A stretch of DNA of 64,000 nucleotides from NCBI GenBank assembly GCA_032209605.1, contig JASFXZ010000013.1:7277401-7341400 (forward strand), in the 5' to 3' direction. Made by a program: the position numbers and the translations under genes. The notes beneath the pieces are model-generated. The model was not told the origin of the DNA, searched no databases, and was given only the letters and a program-made list of their open reading frames with translations. The DNA is from Mactromeris polynyma. Lineage: Eukaryota; Mollusca; Bivalvia; Venerida; Mactridae. Within the stretch, counting starts at the first letter, position 1. Each line of letters starts with the position of its first letter. Below, piece after piece: positions 24,252-36,351 of the stretch.

Positions 24252-24823
24252 AAAGCGTTGGTCCAAAACATTCAGTTTGAGGCTGATATCTGCTGTGAAG
24301 TACAGAAGTACTTATACAACATCCAGGTTTTGAATGATATCGGAGATCTAAAACTTTACAACGACTACAAAAAATATGATAGATCCAAAAAATGTTACAA
24401 AATATTTACTTATAAGATTTTCTAGATCAAATGACAAATATATTTGTATAAAGTTTAGATACGCCAGATATCGATAATCTATGTTGATTCGCTTCTATCT
24501 GTCAGACAAAGGTTTTTACGTGTTTCCACTTCGCCGAAACATAAACAATTTGCCAAAAACCATTTCAGCTACCATTTAATATGAAATCATTTATGAGTGT
24601 GCAGCAGAAGGGTGCAATATATCGAATGTTCGTGTTCAATCAGGCAATCGGAATAACCAGTTTGTGTCGACATTCCTTTTGATAATATATTCTTCGGTGA
24701 AACAAAAGTACATCTTCTTAAGAACTTTAAACCATGTTTATAAACAACACATCAACTCGCTTGAGACAAGCACAGAAACGTAATATACTGGACCAAAGTG
24801 CTTACCCCGCCCCCCATTTTATA
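24252..24823. other. Unassigned interval
   Basis: Nothing recognised. Confidence 0.5.
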
Positions 24824-25005
24824 CCGTAAAACCTCAATAATACGACCACCATTGGCGCCCTTGAAAATGTGTCTTCATATTGAGGTGTTTTGATTGGTTG
24901 AATTAAGAGCAAAAAAGACAGTGAAATTGGACTTGAAAATTGTGTTCTTAATTTTGAGGTGGTCTTATATTTGAGGTGGTCTTATTATTGAGGAGGTCTT
25001 TACGG
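24824..25005. mobile_element. GACCACC MITE
   Basis: 182 bp, ends 'ccgtaaaacctcaataatac' and 'gaggaggtctttacgg', flanked by TA. The interior matches the copies at 35,134 and 54,477. Confidence 0.85.
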
Positions 25006-25762
25006 TATTCTGAGAATGTTCACTGCACCACGACAGAATGGTTTGAAATGATGAGCTCGATTTAGACATGTTTACGTCGATTATTATTCGATAGTTCAAT
25101 TGATTTAAATCAAATATTATAACTGAAAATAAAATCGAGAGAAGATTATTCCATGAACTTTTTATGAACCTTAGTGAAATACTATTTTAGTTTTCTTGGG
25201 TAAATTTCAAGAATGATCTCCCTTGATTAGAGACTTTGTTAAAGCCAATTCCTCTCAATTGGATCGTCTCCCTTCCACGCGAAAAAAATACTTGTCAAAA
25301 ACCTGTCGTTTAGCTATTTTGAACAGTATATACGTAAATGAACTGTAATTATAAAAGCGTTTGGGGACTTTTAATTCTATTTTTTTCCAAATAAAACATT
25401 CACTGAGAATTCAACTAATAGAATTTATCGAACGTGGAGGTTTCTCCGAAAATTAAAACCAAATCAACATAGCGTAAAGTTTGCGTAGAACTGATTAAAC
25501 CTGCCACTCTGGAATTAGTATTTTGACCCATAGCGTTTATCGCACGTAAAACTTTCTTCACAAATTAAAAATATTCGATACGGTGTATTGACACTCTACT
25601 GTGTCGCTTAGTAATGTTGACGTTAATTTGTTTGAAATGTACTTACACTAATACACGTAATTGTAACTCGATGGTCAGAGATCAGTACGAACCAATGTCC
25701 GCTATAAGATCCAAGTTATTGAACATTAAAACAAATGTTTACTAGAGCCCATGGTTGCAAAA
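25006..25762. other. Unassigned interval
   Basis: Nothing recognised. Confidence 0.5.
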
Positions 25763-26450
25763 CACAGTCTCAGAATGTAGCCTTGTCATTGGTCAATTTT
25801 AAGATGGCATTTCGAATCAACCAATCAGATACTTAAGTTCACTTCGATCCAACCAATCAGATGCTATGGTTCATTTTGAATGAACCAATCAGATGCTTAC
25901 ATTCACTTTGAGCCAACCAATCAGAAGCTTAAGTTCACTAAGAAGCAACTAATCAGGTGCTAAAGTTCACTTTAAACCAACCAATCAGATGCTAAAGTTC
26001 ACTTTGAACCAACCAATCAGATGCTAAAGCGCATTTTGAACCAACCAATCAGATGCTAAAGCGCATTTTGAACCAACCAATCAGATGCTAAAGCGCATTT
26101 TGAACCAACCATTAAGATGCTAAAGCGCATTTTGAACCAACCAATCAGATGCTAAAGCGCATTTTGAACCAACCATTAAGATGCTAAAGCGCATTTTGAA
26201 CCAACCAATCAGATGCTAAAGCGCATTTTGAACCAACCAATCAGATGCTAAAGCGCATTTTGAACCAACCAATCAGATGCTAAAATTCACCTTTAAGCCA
26301 ACCAATCAGATGCTTAAGTGCATTTTGAACTAACCAATCAGATACTTAAGTGCATTTTGAACCAACAAATAAGATGCTAAAGCGCATTTTCAACCAACCA
26401 AGCAGATGCTAAAATTCACCTTTAAGCCAACCAATCAGATGCTTAAGTTT
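25763..26450. repeat. 32-bp CCAAT-rich minisatellite, about 20 copies
   Basis: Unit contains 'gaaccaaccaatcagatgct' plus 'aaagcgcatttt'. The left edge (25,763-25,850) reads like the palindromic CCAAT-type MITE: 'acagtctcagaatgtagcc', 'cattggtcaa', 'caaccaatcagatac'. Edge copies are diverged and central copies nearly identical. Two copies have 'attaag' for 'atcag'. Confidence 0.92.
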
Positions 26451-26850
26451 TGATAGACATCCATTTTGTTCTTCGTTGTCTTGGATTCCTTTTAAAGCAT
26501 GCACTTTTTTGAATGGAATTCCCAATCAAACACTTATGTTAAATTCTTTATAACAATTTGATAACAGCTAACAATAACCTGTACATTGTGCACATAATCA
26601 ATTTGCCAATTAAACTTGATCTGAGTTCGTCAATGTTTTAATGTTGTAAGATCTTTGACACAATTTGACCCTGGTTAAAATATTATTGGCATGTAAGATC
26701 GACAGACTTGAAAATAACATTTTTTACTGTAATATGAAATAATGTTTAAATTGGCGTACATTTGTACTTAATTTTGAAACGTAATTTGAGGTATAAATGA
26801 ATATACCATCTTCAATCCGATCCGTCAGGTGACTTAAATAAAACAGAAAC
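26451..26850. other. Unassigned interval
   Basis: Nothing recognised. Confidence 0.5.
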
Positions 26851-27390
26851 TCCCAACGAACACTGGTCAGATACCAAAACTCCCAACGAACATTGGTCAG
26901 ATACCAAAACTCCCAACGAACACTGGTCAGATACCAAAACTCCAAACAAACACTGGTCAGATACCAAAACTCCCAACGAACACTGGTCAGATACCAAAAC
27001 TCCCAACGAACACTGGTCAGATACCAAAACTCCCAACGAACACTGGTCAGATACCAAAACTCCAAACGAACACTGGTCAGATACCAAAACTCCCAACGAA
27101 CACTGGTCAAATACCAAAACTCCCAACGAACACTTGTCAGATACCAAAACTCCTAACGAACACTGGTCAGATACCAAAACTCCAAACGAACACTGGTCAG
27201 ATACCAAAACTCCCAACGAACACTGGTCAGATACCAAAACTCCCAACGAACACTGGTCAGATACCAAAACTCCCAACGAACACTGGTCAGATACCAAAAC
27301 TCCAAACGAACACTGGTCAGATACCAAAACTCACAACGAACACCGGTCAAATACTAAAGCTCCCAATGAACACTGATCAAATACAAAAAC
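26851..27390. repeat. 30-bp minisatellite, about 18 copies
   Basis: Unit contains 'cccaacgaacactggtcag' plus 'ataccaaaact'. A recurrent 'ccaaacgaa' variant marks a few copies. The last two copies decay. Frames are open on both strands because 30 is a multiple of three. Confidence 0.95.
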
Positions 27391-28602
27391 TACAAGCGGT
27401 CAGTGCATGAATGGTCAAATATCAAAACTCCAAAAGATTAAAAGTCAAGCTCCCATGCGGTCATCATTGGTCAAACAAATATAACAACATAAATTTCAAA
27501 GTGAGTCATACTTTCTGGCATGTCAGCCTTCAGGAAATGCCAATAATTTCAATAATTAGTAAATCTGGTTTCAGATAACCACTTTACATAACACGCAGAC
27601 GAGAACAGTGCACCGTTATACTCCCAGACTCATTACGTGAAGAAACAGGTTTAATCATGACGTTCTTTCTTGCAAGTTCTACACCAATTTACAAATGAGA
27701 TCTTAAGTGCATCTTAATTCCCAATAATTCAGATTTCAGACAGATCTCAATTAACAGTGATCCCTATTTTTGATACATCATCTTCACGTCGATCCCGACA
27801 AATTAGTAGAATTTCAAAGAAGACATATTAGATGTTATAGAAAATGTAGTAACACGAATGATTTTTGCTTTCAAACAAGTGGACTTTGTAACATTGCGAA
27901 ATATTGGTGTTATCATCAAAGCACATCTAGAACTTTATAAATACGATGTGCACTATCTAAACGATGTCATTGCGCCTCTAGTGTCGATTAGAACATAAAT
28001 TGGAACAACAAATGTTTTCAGAAATTAATCACAAAATGTATGAAAGTTCGAAACTGTAAAATAAAGTACCATTTTTATGAGTAAAGGTACTTTTCTAATC
28101 GTACATAATCTGGGTTACTATAAAATCTGTATTATTTATCTTTTTGATGTGGAGCATTTTTTGAAAACTTCTACCGCTTCTTACAAGCAGTTTGTTTCAA
28201 ATCCAATATGCCAAGTAGCCCTTAAGATTTAACGACCCATGATATTAAATGTTCAGTGAGAGCAACTAGACCGTGATAATAACCGAACCGTGAGAATAAC
28301 TGACCATAAGAACTAGTCACACAAAAGTACCAGCAGTCATATATGTAGACCGCTTAATTTGAATATGTTTACAATGTATGCAACTATAGAATACAGTTCT
28401 TGAACTACAGTAACGCAATCATTTTTTAAAATTTATATCCGTTTATGTACCTTTTTGTCAACTATTCTTATTCAATATATTACATGAAATATAGGGGATT
28501 AAATCATTGGGAAAAAAAGAAAAATCTGAATAAGCGGGAAAAAAATCAACAACTTTGTTACGTTGTCAATTTTCTTATGTTTTATAACTCCATTGTGTTG
28601 TA
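27391..28602. other. Unassigned interval
   Basis: Nothing recognised. Confidence 0.5.
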
Positions 28603-28786
28603 CAGTCGGTCCTCGTTCATTCGAATTCATCGGGTCCGAAATATTATTTCGAATAAAACATGGTTTCGAATAGCCAATTTTAATTCGACGTGCATAAGAA
28701 GCTACATCAGGACCTGATACATGTATTTATTTTGGATGAAACCAATTATTCGGATAGTAGGTTTTCGATTGAACGAGGTCCGACTG
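28603..28786. mobile_element. pogo/Tigger-like MITE
   Basis: 184 bp, ends 'cagtcggtcctcgttcattc' and 'gaacgaggtccgactg', near-perfect inverted repeats flanked by TA. Confidence 0.9.
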
Positions 28787-31162
28787 TATTTTAAAATATG
28801 AAAAGTTTGAGCGGAATCAGCCGACAAAATTCAAATTGCATTTTGGCACGGACCTATAAACCGTGATTTTGGTGAATTGTGAGCTAAATAAGTAGCCGTG
28901 AACAACATAAGCATTGGAATTTCGTCTGTAATATATTGTAAATTTAATCAATATCTGATATATCGAGCTATGACAATTAGGGGCCCATTACCTTAAAAGG
29001 TCAATATTCAACAGACTGAGCGTGATTTTGGCGTGTAAATATCACGAAAACAATGCATGTAAAATTTCTACAACAACAAGTTGAAACATATTAACTAATT
29101 AACTTTAATTAACCCTGTGTTATCCGATCAAGTAACGGATTTAGTCATAAGATAAAAACAATTTACGATTATGTCGTTATGTTAAAACAGTCTTACCCAT
29201 CATATCCTCATATCAAAACTTTTGAACAATGCAATTTATTCAAATTTATATCGCATGCAAATATTTATTTCTGTAACAAACGATTTATGTTCGTATTTAA
29301 CTGTAATCAGTCGAGTGTTTGCAATTATGAAATATTCTTGTTATCTTATTAAAATAATTAATTAAATATTCTACAACTTACGGTTTCACTGCAATTCTAC
29401 ACAATTCCACAATATGTGCGAGCGTATCACAAACTCGTAAACTACAGACACCGCAATACAAATTAAAATAATCACTTCATAAATCCATACTCATAATAAA
29501 TAAATACAAAACATTTACCTGGTAATTAAAATAAAATATCCAATTACTATATTCTTGTTAACATTTTTCCAACAAATCTTGTTTAAGACGTAAAACTAAT
29601 GTTTTATCTCTCCGATCTCTCAATATGTTAAGTTACCTGTAGACGGAGATATTTTTATCCGAATACTTCGCAAACAGTGGGATATCTTATTCAATCATCT
29701 ACCTTGCTTGTAACAATTGATCTAGCCACATCAACTATTATAAAGATTGTGTTCAAATTGAATAGGAGTCAATAAACATTGTTTTAACTTGGGTTTATAT
29801 TCGTGTGTGTGTTAATACACCATTTATAGTAACGGTATACCGATGTACTGACAATTAAACACACGATAGCTTCACTAGTGCAACCGTCCTAATTAAGTCT
29901 GCAAATATCTTAATTAGGAGTGTGTATTTTTAGCTCGTTTTAATTTATAATGATATCTAAAGGTAATATGGTAATGTTGTAATTGCGGTGCTTTATATGT
30001 TACGATTTGCGCGATTTCGTACTAGCCAGTAAAAAATACGATTGTCGTAAAAGTCTACTTCACATTTTACGACATCCGTGTCCTTTTGTATCGTTAATAA
30101 TTTTCTATATTTTTTTATGCATTTCATTGATATGGTATATATAGTATTCTTGCACAAATGTCATTACCTGATATAAAATTCGTATCGTCTTTCAGACATA
30201 GTTGCAGTACTAAAAAAAGGTTTATGTTTGAAATACAAAATATATTGCGTATTTTTTATATCGCGCCAATACATGTCCATGGACACAATATGCATTTATA
30301 TTGCAGTATAATCTTAAATTCTTAATGGTTATAATTTTCTGCTGAAGTAGCTTTAAACAAAAGCAGCCGATATTGGGGATAAATATAGTAACACTAATTG
30401 TATACACTTGGTCAGAGTGATCATTATACCGCCATACAACATAACCGGAATTTTAATCTGATACGCTAGGTATGATCATCAGACAAGACTGTGGCATTGT
30501 TTCAGACTTAAATACACATGTTTCTGATGGCAAAGATAGACCAATCAACTTTGAAACATAATCGACGAGATCTGTACGATTGTGTGCTTTTTCAAACCAT
30601 GGCAGTTTATTCCATTTAAATTTGTTTTTATCGAATATTTAAGTTTTTATTCAATTGATGTCTCTAAAAATAGAATTAAGATTTGAATTAACAGTTCACA
30701 TTCGGATAATTTTGCAGTTTTAACCCAGATTTAACAGTTGACTGTTTGCAATAAAGCAAACACAAAACGTTTGCATTCGTCGATGATTTAGCCATACATC
30801 GGACGCAATCAAACGCATTCGTACTTTTGGATAAAATGGTCCATGAAACGAACCAATAAATATTCTTCGTCATGGTGTTCATTAATTTGCTTCATCATTA
30901 TCAAAGACAATTTGCCGTACATCCGATGTGCCTTTTTTAAATCGATCATTAATGAGTTGTTTATCGAAAAACAGCCATAATAATTATACATGATTATGAT
31001 GGTAATGGTTCTGTCAATATTCTTCCGATAAAAGCGTGGCATGTCCTTAAGACAAACAAGGTATCGCGGACGATTAATTAGCAAACAGCTGCCTTGATTT
31101 ATTCCAGTCGACATCACAGGGCGTGCGACCAACAACCGTTCAACAATTAACCGCATTTCTAC
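28787..31162. other. Unassigned AT-rich interval
   Basis: No exon or repeat recognised. The 131-residue minus frame at 30,809-31,204 starts within a MITE end and has no domain. Confidence 0.45.
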
Positions 31163-31225
31163 TACATTGTGACCACTCCACAGCGGTCCTCTCTGAAGCA
31201 ACAAACACTCTTCAACAACAGTCTC
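31163..31225. mobile_element. End of a TTGTTGCTC-type MITE
   Basis: 'acagcggtcctctctgaagc' plus 'aacaaacactcttcaacaac' is the inverted form of the block at 31,806-31,872. Confidence 0.6.
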
Positions 31226-31251
31226 ATTTTTCCCTGGAATAAGAATTCACT

Positions 31252-31322
31252 ACCGGACGGACGGACGGACGGACGGGCGGTAAGGTGGGCGGGCAGCGTA
31301 CGGGCGGACTGACGGACGGATA
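31252..31322. repeat. Imperfect GGAC-rich simple repeat
   Basis: Tracts of 'ggacggacggacgg' and 'gggcgg' with interruptions. Confidence 0.8.
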
Positions 31323-31591
31323 TAAAAAACATGACAGTAAATAGTGACATACATTATACATGATTGTATAACATAACACATGCGTGATATACTATTCCAT
31401 GTCAATTACATTATACACAAAGGATAACACAGAACAGACACGTGTGGTCCTTGTACAAATCATTTTGATATAGTAAGATACATTATAAACAGTTTATAAA
31501 CATTTTATCTCAGAGAATAGACAGTGCAGCGCATTACTTAAATATCACAGCATTAAATTAATCACAGAAATAAATTAAGCGTAGCTTTATA

Positions 31592-31766
31592 CAGTCCGAC
31601 CTCGTTTATTCGACAACCTTCTATCCGAACACTTGGTATAATCCGAAATAAATACCAGGTCCCGATGTATCTTCTTAGGCACGTCGAATTCAAAATGGTC
31701 TATTCGAAACCTTGTATTATTCGAAATAAAATTTCAGACCCGATGATTTCGAATGAACGAAGTCTG
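31592..31766. mobile_element. pogo/Tigger-like MITE
   Basis: 175 bp, ends 'cagtccgacctcgtttattc' and 'aatgaacgaagtctg', TA on both sides. Confidence 0.88.
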
Positions 31767-31805
31767 TATATGATTTATATTTTTTTCTGCTACGTGAAAA
31801 TGGAT

Positions 31806-31872
31806 AATGTTGTTGAAGAGAGTTTGTTGAACTAGAGGGGTCCGCTCTGAACAGGTTGCACTGTTGTATTAA
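31806..31872. mobile_element. End of a TTGTTGCTC-type MITE
   Basis: 'atgttgttgaagagagtttg' followed by 'ggtccgctctgaacagg' and 'ttgcactgttgta'. Confidence 0.6.
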
Positions 31873-32129
31873 CATTAACGAACCTTTGCAACCCGGGAAC
31901 GGATATATTATGCATGTTTTATATATTTTTATATATAGGTTAACCGTTCACTTTCACATAATTAAATCTTGCAAACAGACATTCGATGCTCCAAAATGTT
32001 CCATTATCGCGTACCATACATTGTATCGATTATAGCAATGTCGGAACATATTACTTGATGTCTACAACCAGGTATATAAATACTCGTCAAAAGTGCTAAC
32101 CGCCATTTTGTTATTTTATAATCTTCACT

Positions 32130-32381
32130 ATAATGAGCGCCGCTGTACGATTTCCAACCTCTTCTTTTAAGGACGATATTTCCAGAAAACGTCACATGTG
32201 ACGTCACCATGTATTTACAGTAAGCATTATTTGTCCCATATGGCAATATGAAAACGAAGTGACCATATCGAGTAAATATTGTTTCCTGCTTGCAAATGAG
32301 TGACATCACATGTTGCGTTTTCTTAAAATGACGTCATTTACAAAAAAGAGGTTGTAAATCCCATAGCAGCGCTCAATTATT
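32130..32381. mobile_element. MITE family M2, copy 1
   Basis: Inverted ends 'atgagcgccgctgtacgatt' and 'cccatagcagcgctcaat'. The second copy is at 61,944-62,166, and the middle is strikingly conserved between them ('cgaagtgaccatat', 'gagtaaatattgtttcctgc', 'cacatgttgcgttttctt'). Contains 'gtgacgtca'. No long frame is shared. Confidence 0.8.
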
Positions 32382-32412
32382 ATGATAATGCTTGTCTACG
32401 ACCAGATATATA

Positions 32413-32522
32413 CAGCCGGACCCCGAAATCTTATTTTAAGAAGATACATCGGGACCTGATATTTATTTAGGATGATACCGAGTACTCGGATAACAGATTG
32501 TCGAATAAGCGAGGTCTGACCG
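32413..32522. mobile_element. Short pogo/Tigger-like MITE
   Basis: 110 bp, ends 'cagccggacc' and 'aagcgaggtctgaccg', TA-flanked. The left half is partly deleted compared with the 28.6 kb copy. Confidence 0.8.
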
Positions 32523-33227
32523 TATATACTAGTCAAAAGTACTAACCACCATTTTGCGGTTTATAATATTCACTACATTATGAGTTAAAGTGATCTGAAA
32601 CGATGAACGTGATTTTGACAGGTTTATATCGAATTTTCGATCGTTCAATTCGATCATTACTTCTTCAATACTACACTTAACAAAACTTTTATGTGTGCAC
32701 TTTTTTAATGTCAAATAACTGTTTTATTGATAAACATTTCTACACGAAATTGTGAAAATGCTATTGGCTACATGTAGATGATGATTTTTGTGTCGAATTA
32801 ATCGATCTAAATAACTAGGTGCGTTGTGTACGCTATTAGACTCTTTCCAATCAATAAGATCGTCTTTAAGTGGGAGCTGCAGTACTAATTGTTTCGCATC
32901 ATCATATTTATTGATTTTATTTATTCAATCTGCGAATTTATGACAATAAATAAATAAAACATTATGCCAGGTATCTACGCTATACTTGTAGAAGATTTCA
33001 GCAAGATCAGACTAATATTGACTAAGAGAGGGTCATATTTATACCTGTACACCTATTATATGTTATGTTAAGTGTATGTGAAATAGTACTGACGGGTAAG
33101 AACGTTTGACCAGTATATATCTCGCGTTCTGGTCGATGCAGACATTGTTTAGACATTTATAGCCGAGATAAACAGTTTCATTTTTTTCAATGAAATATAA
33201 TCTATTTTCCTAGTCAATACATTGGAT
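32523..33227. other. Unassigned interval
   Basis: Nothing recognised. Confidence 0.5.
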
Positions 33228-33325
33228 TTAAGACGGTCAAAGAAAGCAGCGTTGCCATTGGCCAAATTTAAGACTGTGTGTTAGAAACAACCAATCAGTT
33301 TGAGTTTTGTGACTGGTTGCTGTTT
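33228..33325. mobile_element. Palindromic CCAAT-type MITE, copy 3
   Basis: 'gcgttgccattggccaaatt' then 'caaccaatcagtttgag' and 'gactggttgc'. Confidence 0.45.
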
Positions 33326-33341
33326 TAAAATTCAAAAGGCC

Positions 33342-33518
33342 AACAATTTATTCGACAACCTTTTATCCGAATACTTGGTATTATCCGAAATAAACATAAT
33401 GTCCCGATGTATCTTCTTCTTCTACAGGCACGTTGATTTAAAATGGGCTAATCGAAACCATGTACTATTCGAAATAAAATAACGGACTCAATGAATTCGA
33501 ATGAACAAGGTCCGACTG
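33342..33518. mobile_element. pogo/Tigger-like MITE, left tip missing
   Basis: Joins the family at 'tttattcgacaacc' and ends 'aacaaggtccgactg' before TA. The first bases of the left inverted repeat are absent. Confidence 0.8.
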
Positions 33519-35133
33519 TATTTCTATAGCAGGCTATGATCTAATCGTCGTTGTTGTTCTTCTTCTTTATTGCTATTTATAGAAGCTATGGTCTCGTTGT
33601 GCACGACTTCGAAATTAATCGTTGTCATCCCTCTATGTACTTCTCACTATGTGCTTTAATTGTTTTTACTATTAACTTGATAGGACTTTTTTCAAGGAAA
33701 GTTGTAAAATTGATCTGAATAAATCCGTTTGTTTGCTTTATTAAATTTTGTAGAACAGATACTAGCTCTGTTCGTCCAGAATTGTCAATGTCTTTTATCA
33801 CACCAACCAAAACTGATAAATTGATATTGGAACAGTCAATCTTGTGGTTGTGGAGATATAAACGTAACCTACGACAAAAGACATTCTAAAAATACATTTA
33901 GTTTGATTATTAATACGCCAAATAATTAAATCAAAGATATATTTTTTGGAGTTTAAATATCGCCTTGATGTATTGAATTTTTAAATGTACCTAAAAAGGT
34001 AAGTGTACGGTACCCTGGCGGACCCGCCCACATGTTGGCCCCTTCTTTCAGCATGCTGTTTTGTGTCTTAAAATTAATCTCAAAAGTAATCTTAAAAATC
34101 TAAAAACTTGACTAACCAGCAAACCCCAAACATTTAGGATAAGACGCGTACCGAAAACAAACATGTTTTGAGACTGGTCCAAAAAATGTGTTTAAAATTA
34201 TGTCCAAAAATTCTGAATATATATTTTTTACATTAATATCACGAGAGAGAAATATTGTCATTGGCTGAGATAGTAACGTCTAAATGTGCGTCACGTGACA
34301 TACATCACGTGACTTACTCGCGTGCCGGCTTGTTAGCATTAACCTCAGATGTTCCGTTAACAGACCACATGGTGAGATGTCGTACTTTGTCTGACAAATT
34401 TGACAAAAGATAATTTATCATAAAATATTCCGTTTATTGACATGGTTTATTTTTACATGATTTAAGTGTTAAATACGCCCTTGACACGATAAATGCGCAA
34501 AAAACATAGCGTAGCGAAATTCGCAGACTTTTTATCAATTACCGAAAGAAAATGATTTTCCTGCAGTATAAGATTCCAATAAACGTAATGTGGCGTACAA
34601 AATCTCATTGAAAATACATATCAGATTAAAAATGGAATTCGGTGCGTGGCTTATCAGTAATTTGGCTTGTACGCTCTTGATTTGAAGACAAATTGATGAC
34701 ATAAAAACGGACTGTAAAACATCTCTACATTAACAACTCGGCGAGATTCCTTTGATCAAGTCATGCTGAAAATATCGATTACATAAAATCTGTTACATCG
34801 ATCCAATAAAAGCTAAAAAGGGGAAAATTGACACATAATCGCCCGTATATCTTAATTTTCTATAAATAAAAGCGGTGAACTTGAAACGGCAGATTTACAT
34901 GATAATTATTTTTTTCTAAATCTTTTTTACAACAGTCATGGTAAAAACATTATGATACGTTCTGTCAATTATCCAGAATGTTTATAGTAAAACATGATTA
35001 CATTTTTATCATAATAACCCTATAGCAAGATTTGTAAGCATGACATTTCACATTTATCGAAATTTTATTTCCACTTCTAACCACGTTCATCAATAAAAAC
35101 TGTGATTTTTTTAAATATTATCTACATAAAATA
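33519..35133. other. Unassigned interval with two close E-box palindromes
   Basis: Two TCACGTGA palindromes at 34,291-34,298 and 34,305-34,312 lie 14 bp apart. No promoter context or exon can be shown. Nothing else recognised. Confidence 0.4.
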
Positions 35134-35310
35134 CAGTAAAACCTCAATAATAAGACCACCTATGTGACTCTTGAAATTGGTCTTCTTATTGAGGTGGTCC
35201 TAATATTGAGGTTGAATGAAGACCAAAACAGTAAAAATAGACTTGCAAATTGTGTTCTTAATTTTGAGATGGTCTCGTTATTGAAGTGGTCTTTTGGTGA
35301 TGTTTTACTG
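35134..35310. mobile_element. GACCACC MITE, well preserved
   Basis: 177 bp, ends 'cagtaaaacctcaataataa' and 'ttggtgatgttttactg', TA-flanked. Inner motifs alternate 'gaccacc' and 'ggtggtc'. Confidence 0.9.
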
Positions 35311-35424
35311 TATTTTAGAAACACCAAGTCAGAATATTGGTACAAAAAATACGTTCGGATCAATGTTCTCACAGTTCAATCGTCCGCCAATTGTTTTTCA
35401 ACTATCTGTTGTAATATGGTATAA

Positions 35425-35610
35425 AACGACTTAGTTTCTCAGTGGTAGAGTGTCCGGTTCGAGTACGGCAGATTGTGAGGTCGAAGCCCCGACATTGACC
35501 CACCAGCTTCGTTAAAACGTTACAAGAAGCTTCAATGCCCTGGCTCGGCAATATAAGGGCTGTACCAGAACTGTTTAACCCAGCCCCGATTTCACGAAAA
35601 AAAAATTATA
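35425..35610 (+). mobile_element. tRNA-derived SINE, family C
   Basis: tRNA-like head: A-box-like 'agtttctcagtggtagag' and B-box-like 'gaggtcgaagcccc', followed by a body with 'gccctggctcggcaata' and ending in a short A tract 'gaaaaaaaaa'. Not clearly related to SINE families A or B. Confidence 0.65.
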
Positions 35611-35689
35611 TTTAACAAAACAAAAAATCTCAAACATTTCTTCAAACCTATGTGTTGTTATTAGTGCATGTATAACTTTTCGGATGAGC

Positions 35690-35975
35690 AGAATTTGACA
35701 ACATTTCTCCCTTTTTAATCATTTATTTATAAATCTATTCTAAGACTGATAAACGATACAATGTACTAAAGAATTCACTGAAGTATATTTATTTTCTCTA
35801 ATGCTCGTTTTCCTGCAGATACTGGCGAGTATTTTTATATCAACAGAACAAATACCGAACATTTATCGCGCGGAAGTAAAAACTTCCAAATCTATCGATT
35901 GCACGTGCTGAAACAATTGATAAATATTGTTAAGGTAATTACTGACAACATGCTTGTCTCCGTACAACTGAAAAC
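35690..35975. repeat. Dispersed repeat R1, copy 3
   Basis: Collinear with 180-400 through 'cactgaagtat', 'tgctcgttt', 'gatactggcgagtatt', 'aacagaacaaata' and 'cgattgcacgtg'. Confidence 0.6.
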
Positions 35976-36351
35976 GTTTTTTGTGTGCCGTAAAAAGGAA
36001 CGCAACATAGCAAAATGGCGTCAGGAGTATCTGCCCTAAGAGCAAGGTGATTTCACATTAGATTGACATGTTTTTTTATTGAGAAAGATTTGCGCAATCG
36101 ACTTAAGTCAAATTTCAATTCCTTCAGTGTTAGACAATTACATTTCAATTAACTGACACTAATATACATAATCGGTGTTAACGTTAACGGATAAATCTTA
36201 ATCTTAAATGATTTTAATCCATAGATTTCAATAATCTCTTTTTATATATGTCTGTAGAGTTTTACGCCCCACCAGTTTGAATTATGCAGAAACTGTCACA
36301 CACCGATTCCATGTTGTAGACATCTTACATGACACCACACAACGGTCTATC

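Noticed and set aside
23897..24425. Frames of 107-161 residues made of SFVR or NERT repeats
   Set aside because: They are the (TTCG)n microsatellite in different frames.
30809..31204. 131-residue minus-strand protein
   Set aside because: Its first residues come from a MITE end and the rest has no domain or splice context.
35164..35424. 86-residue frame beginning in a MITE
   Set aside because: Most of it is the GACCACC MITE.
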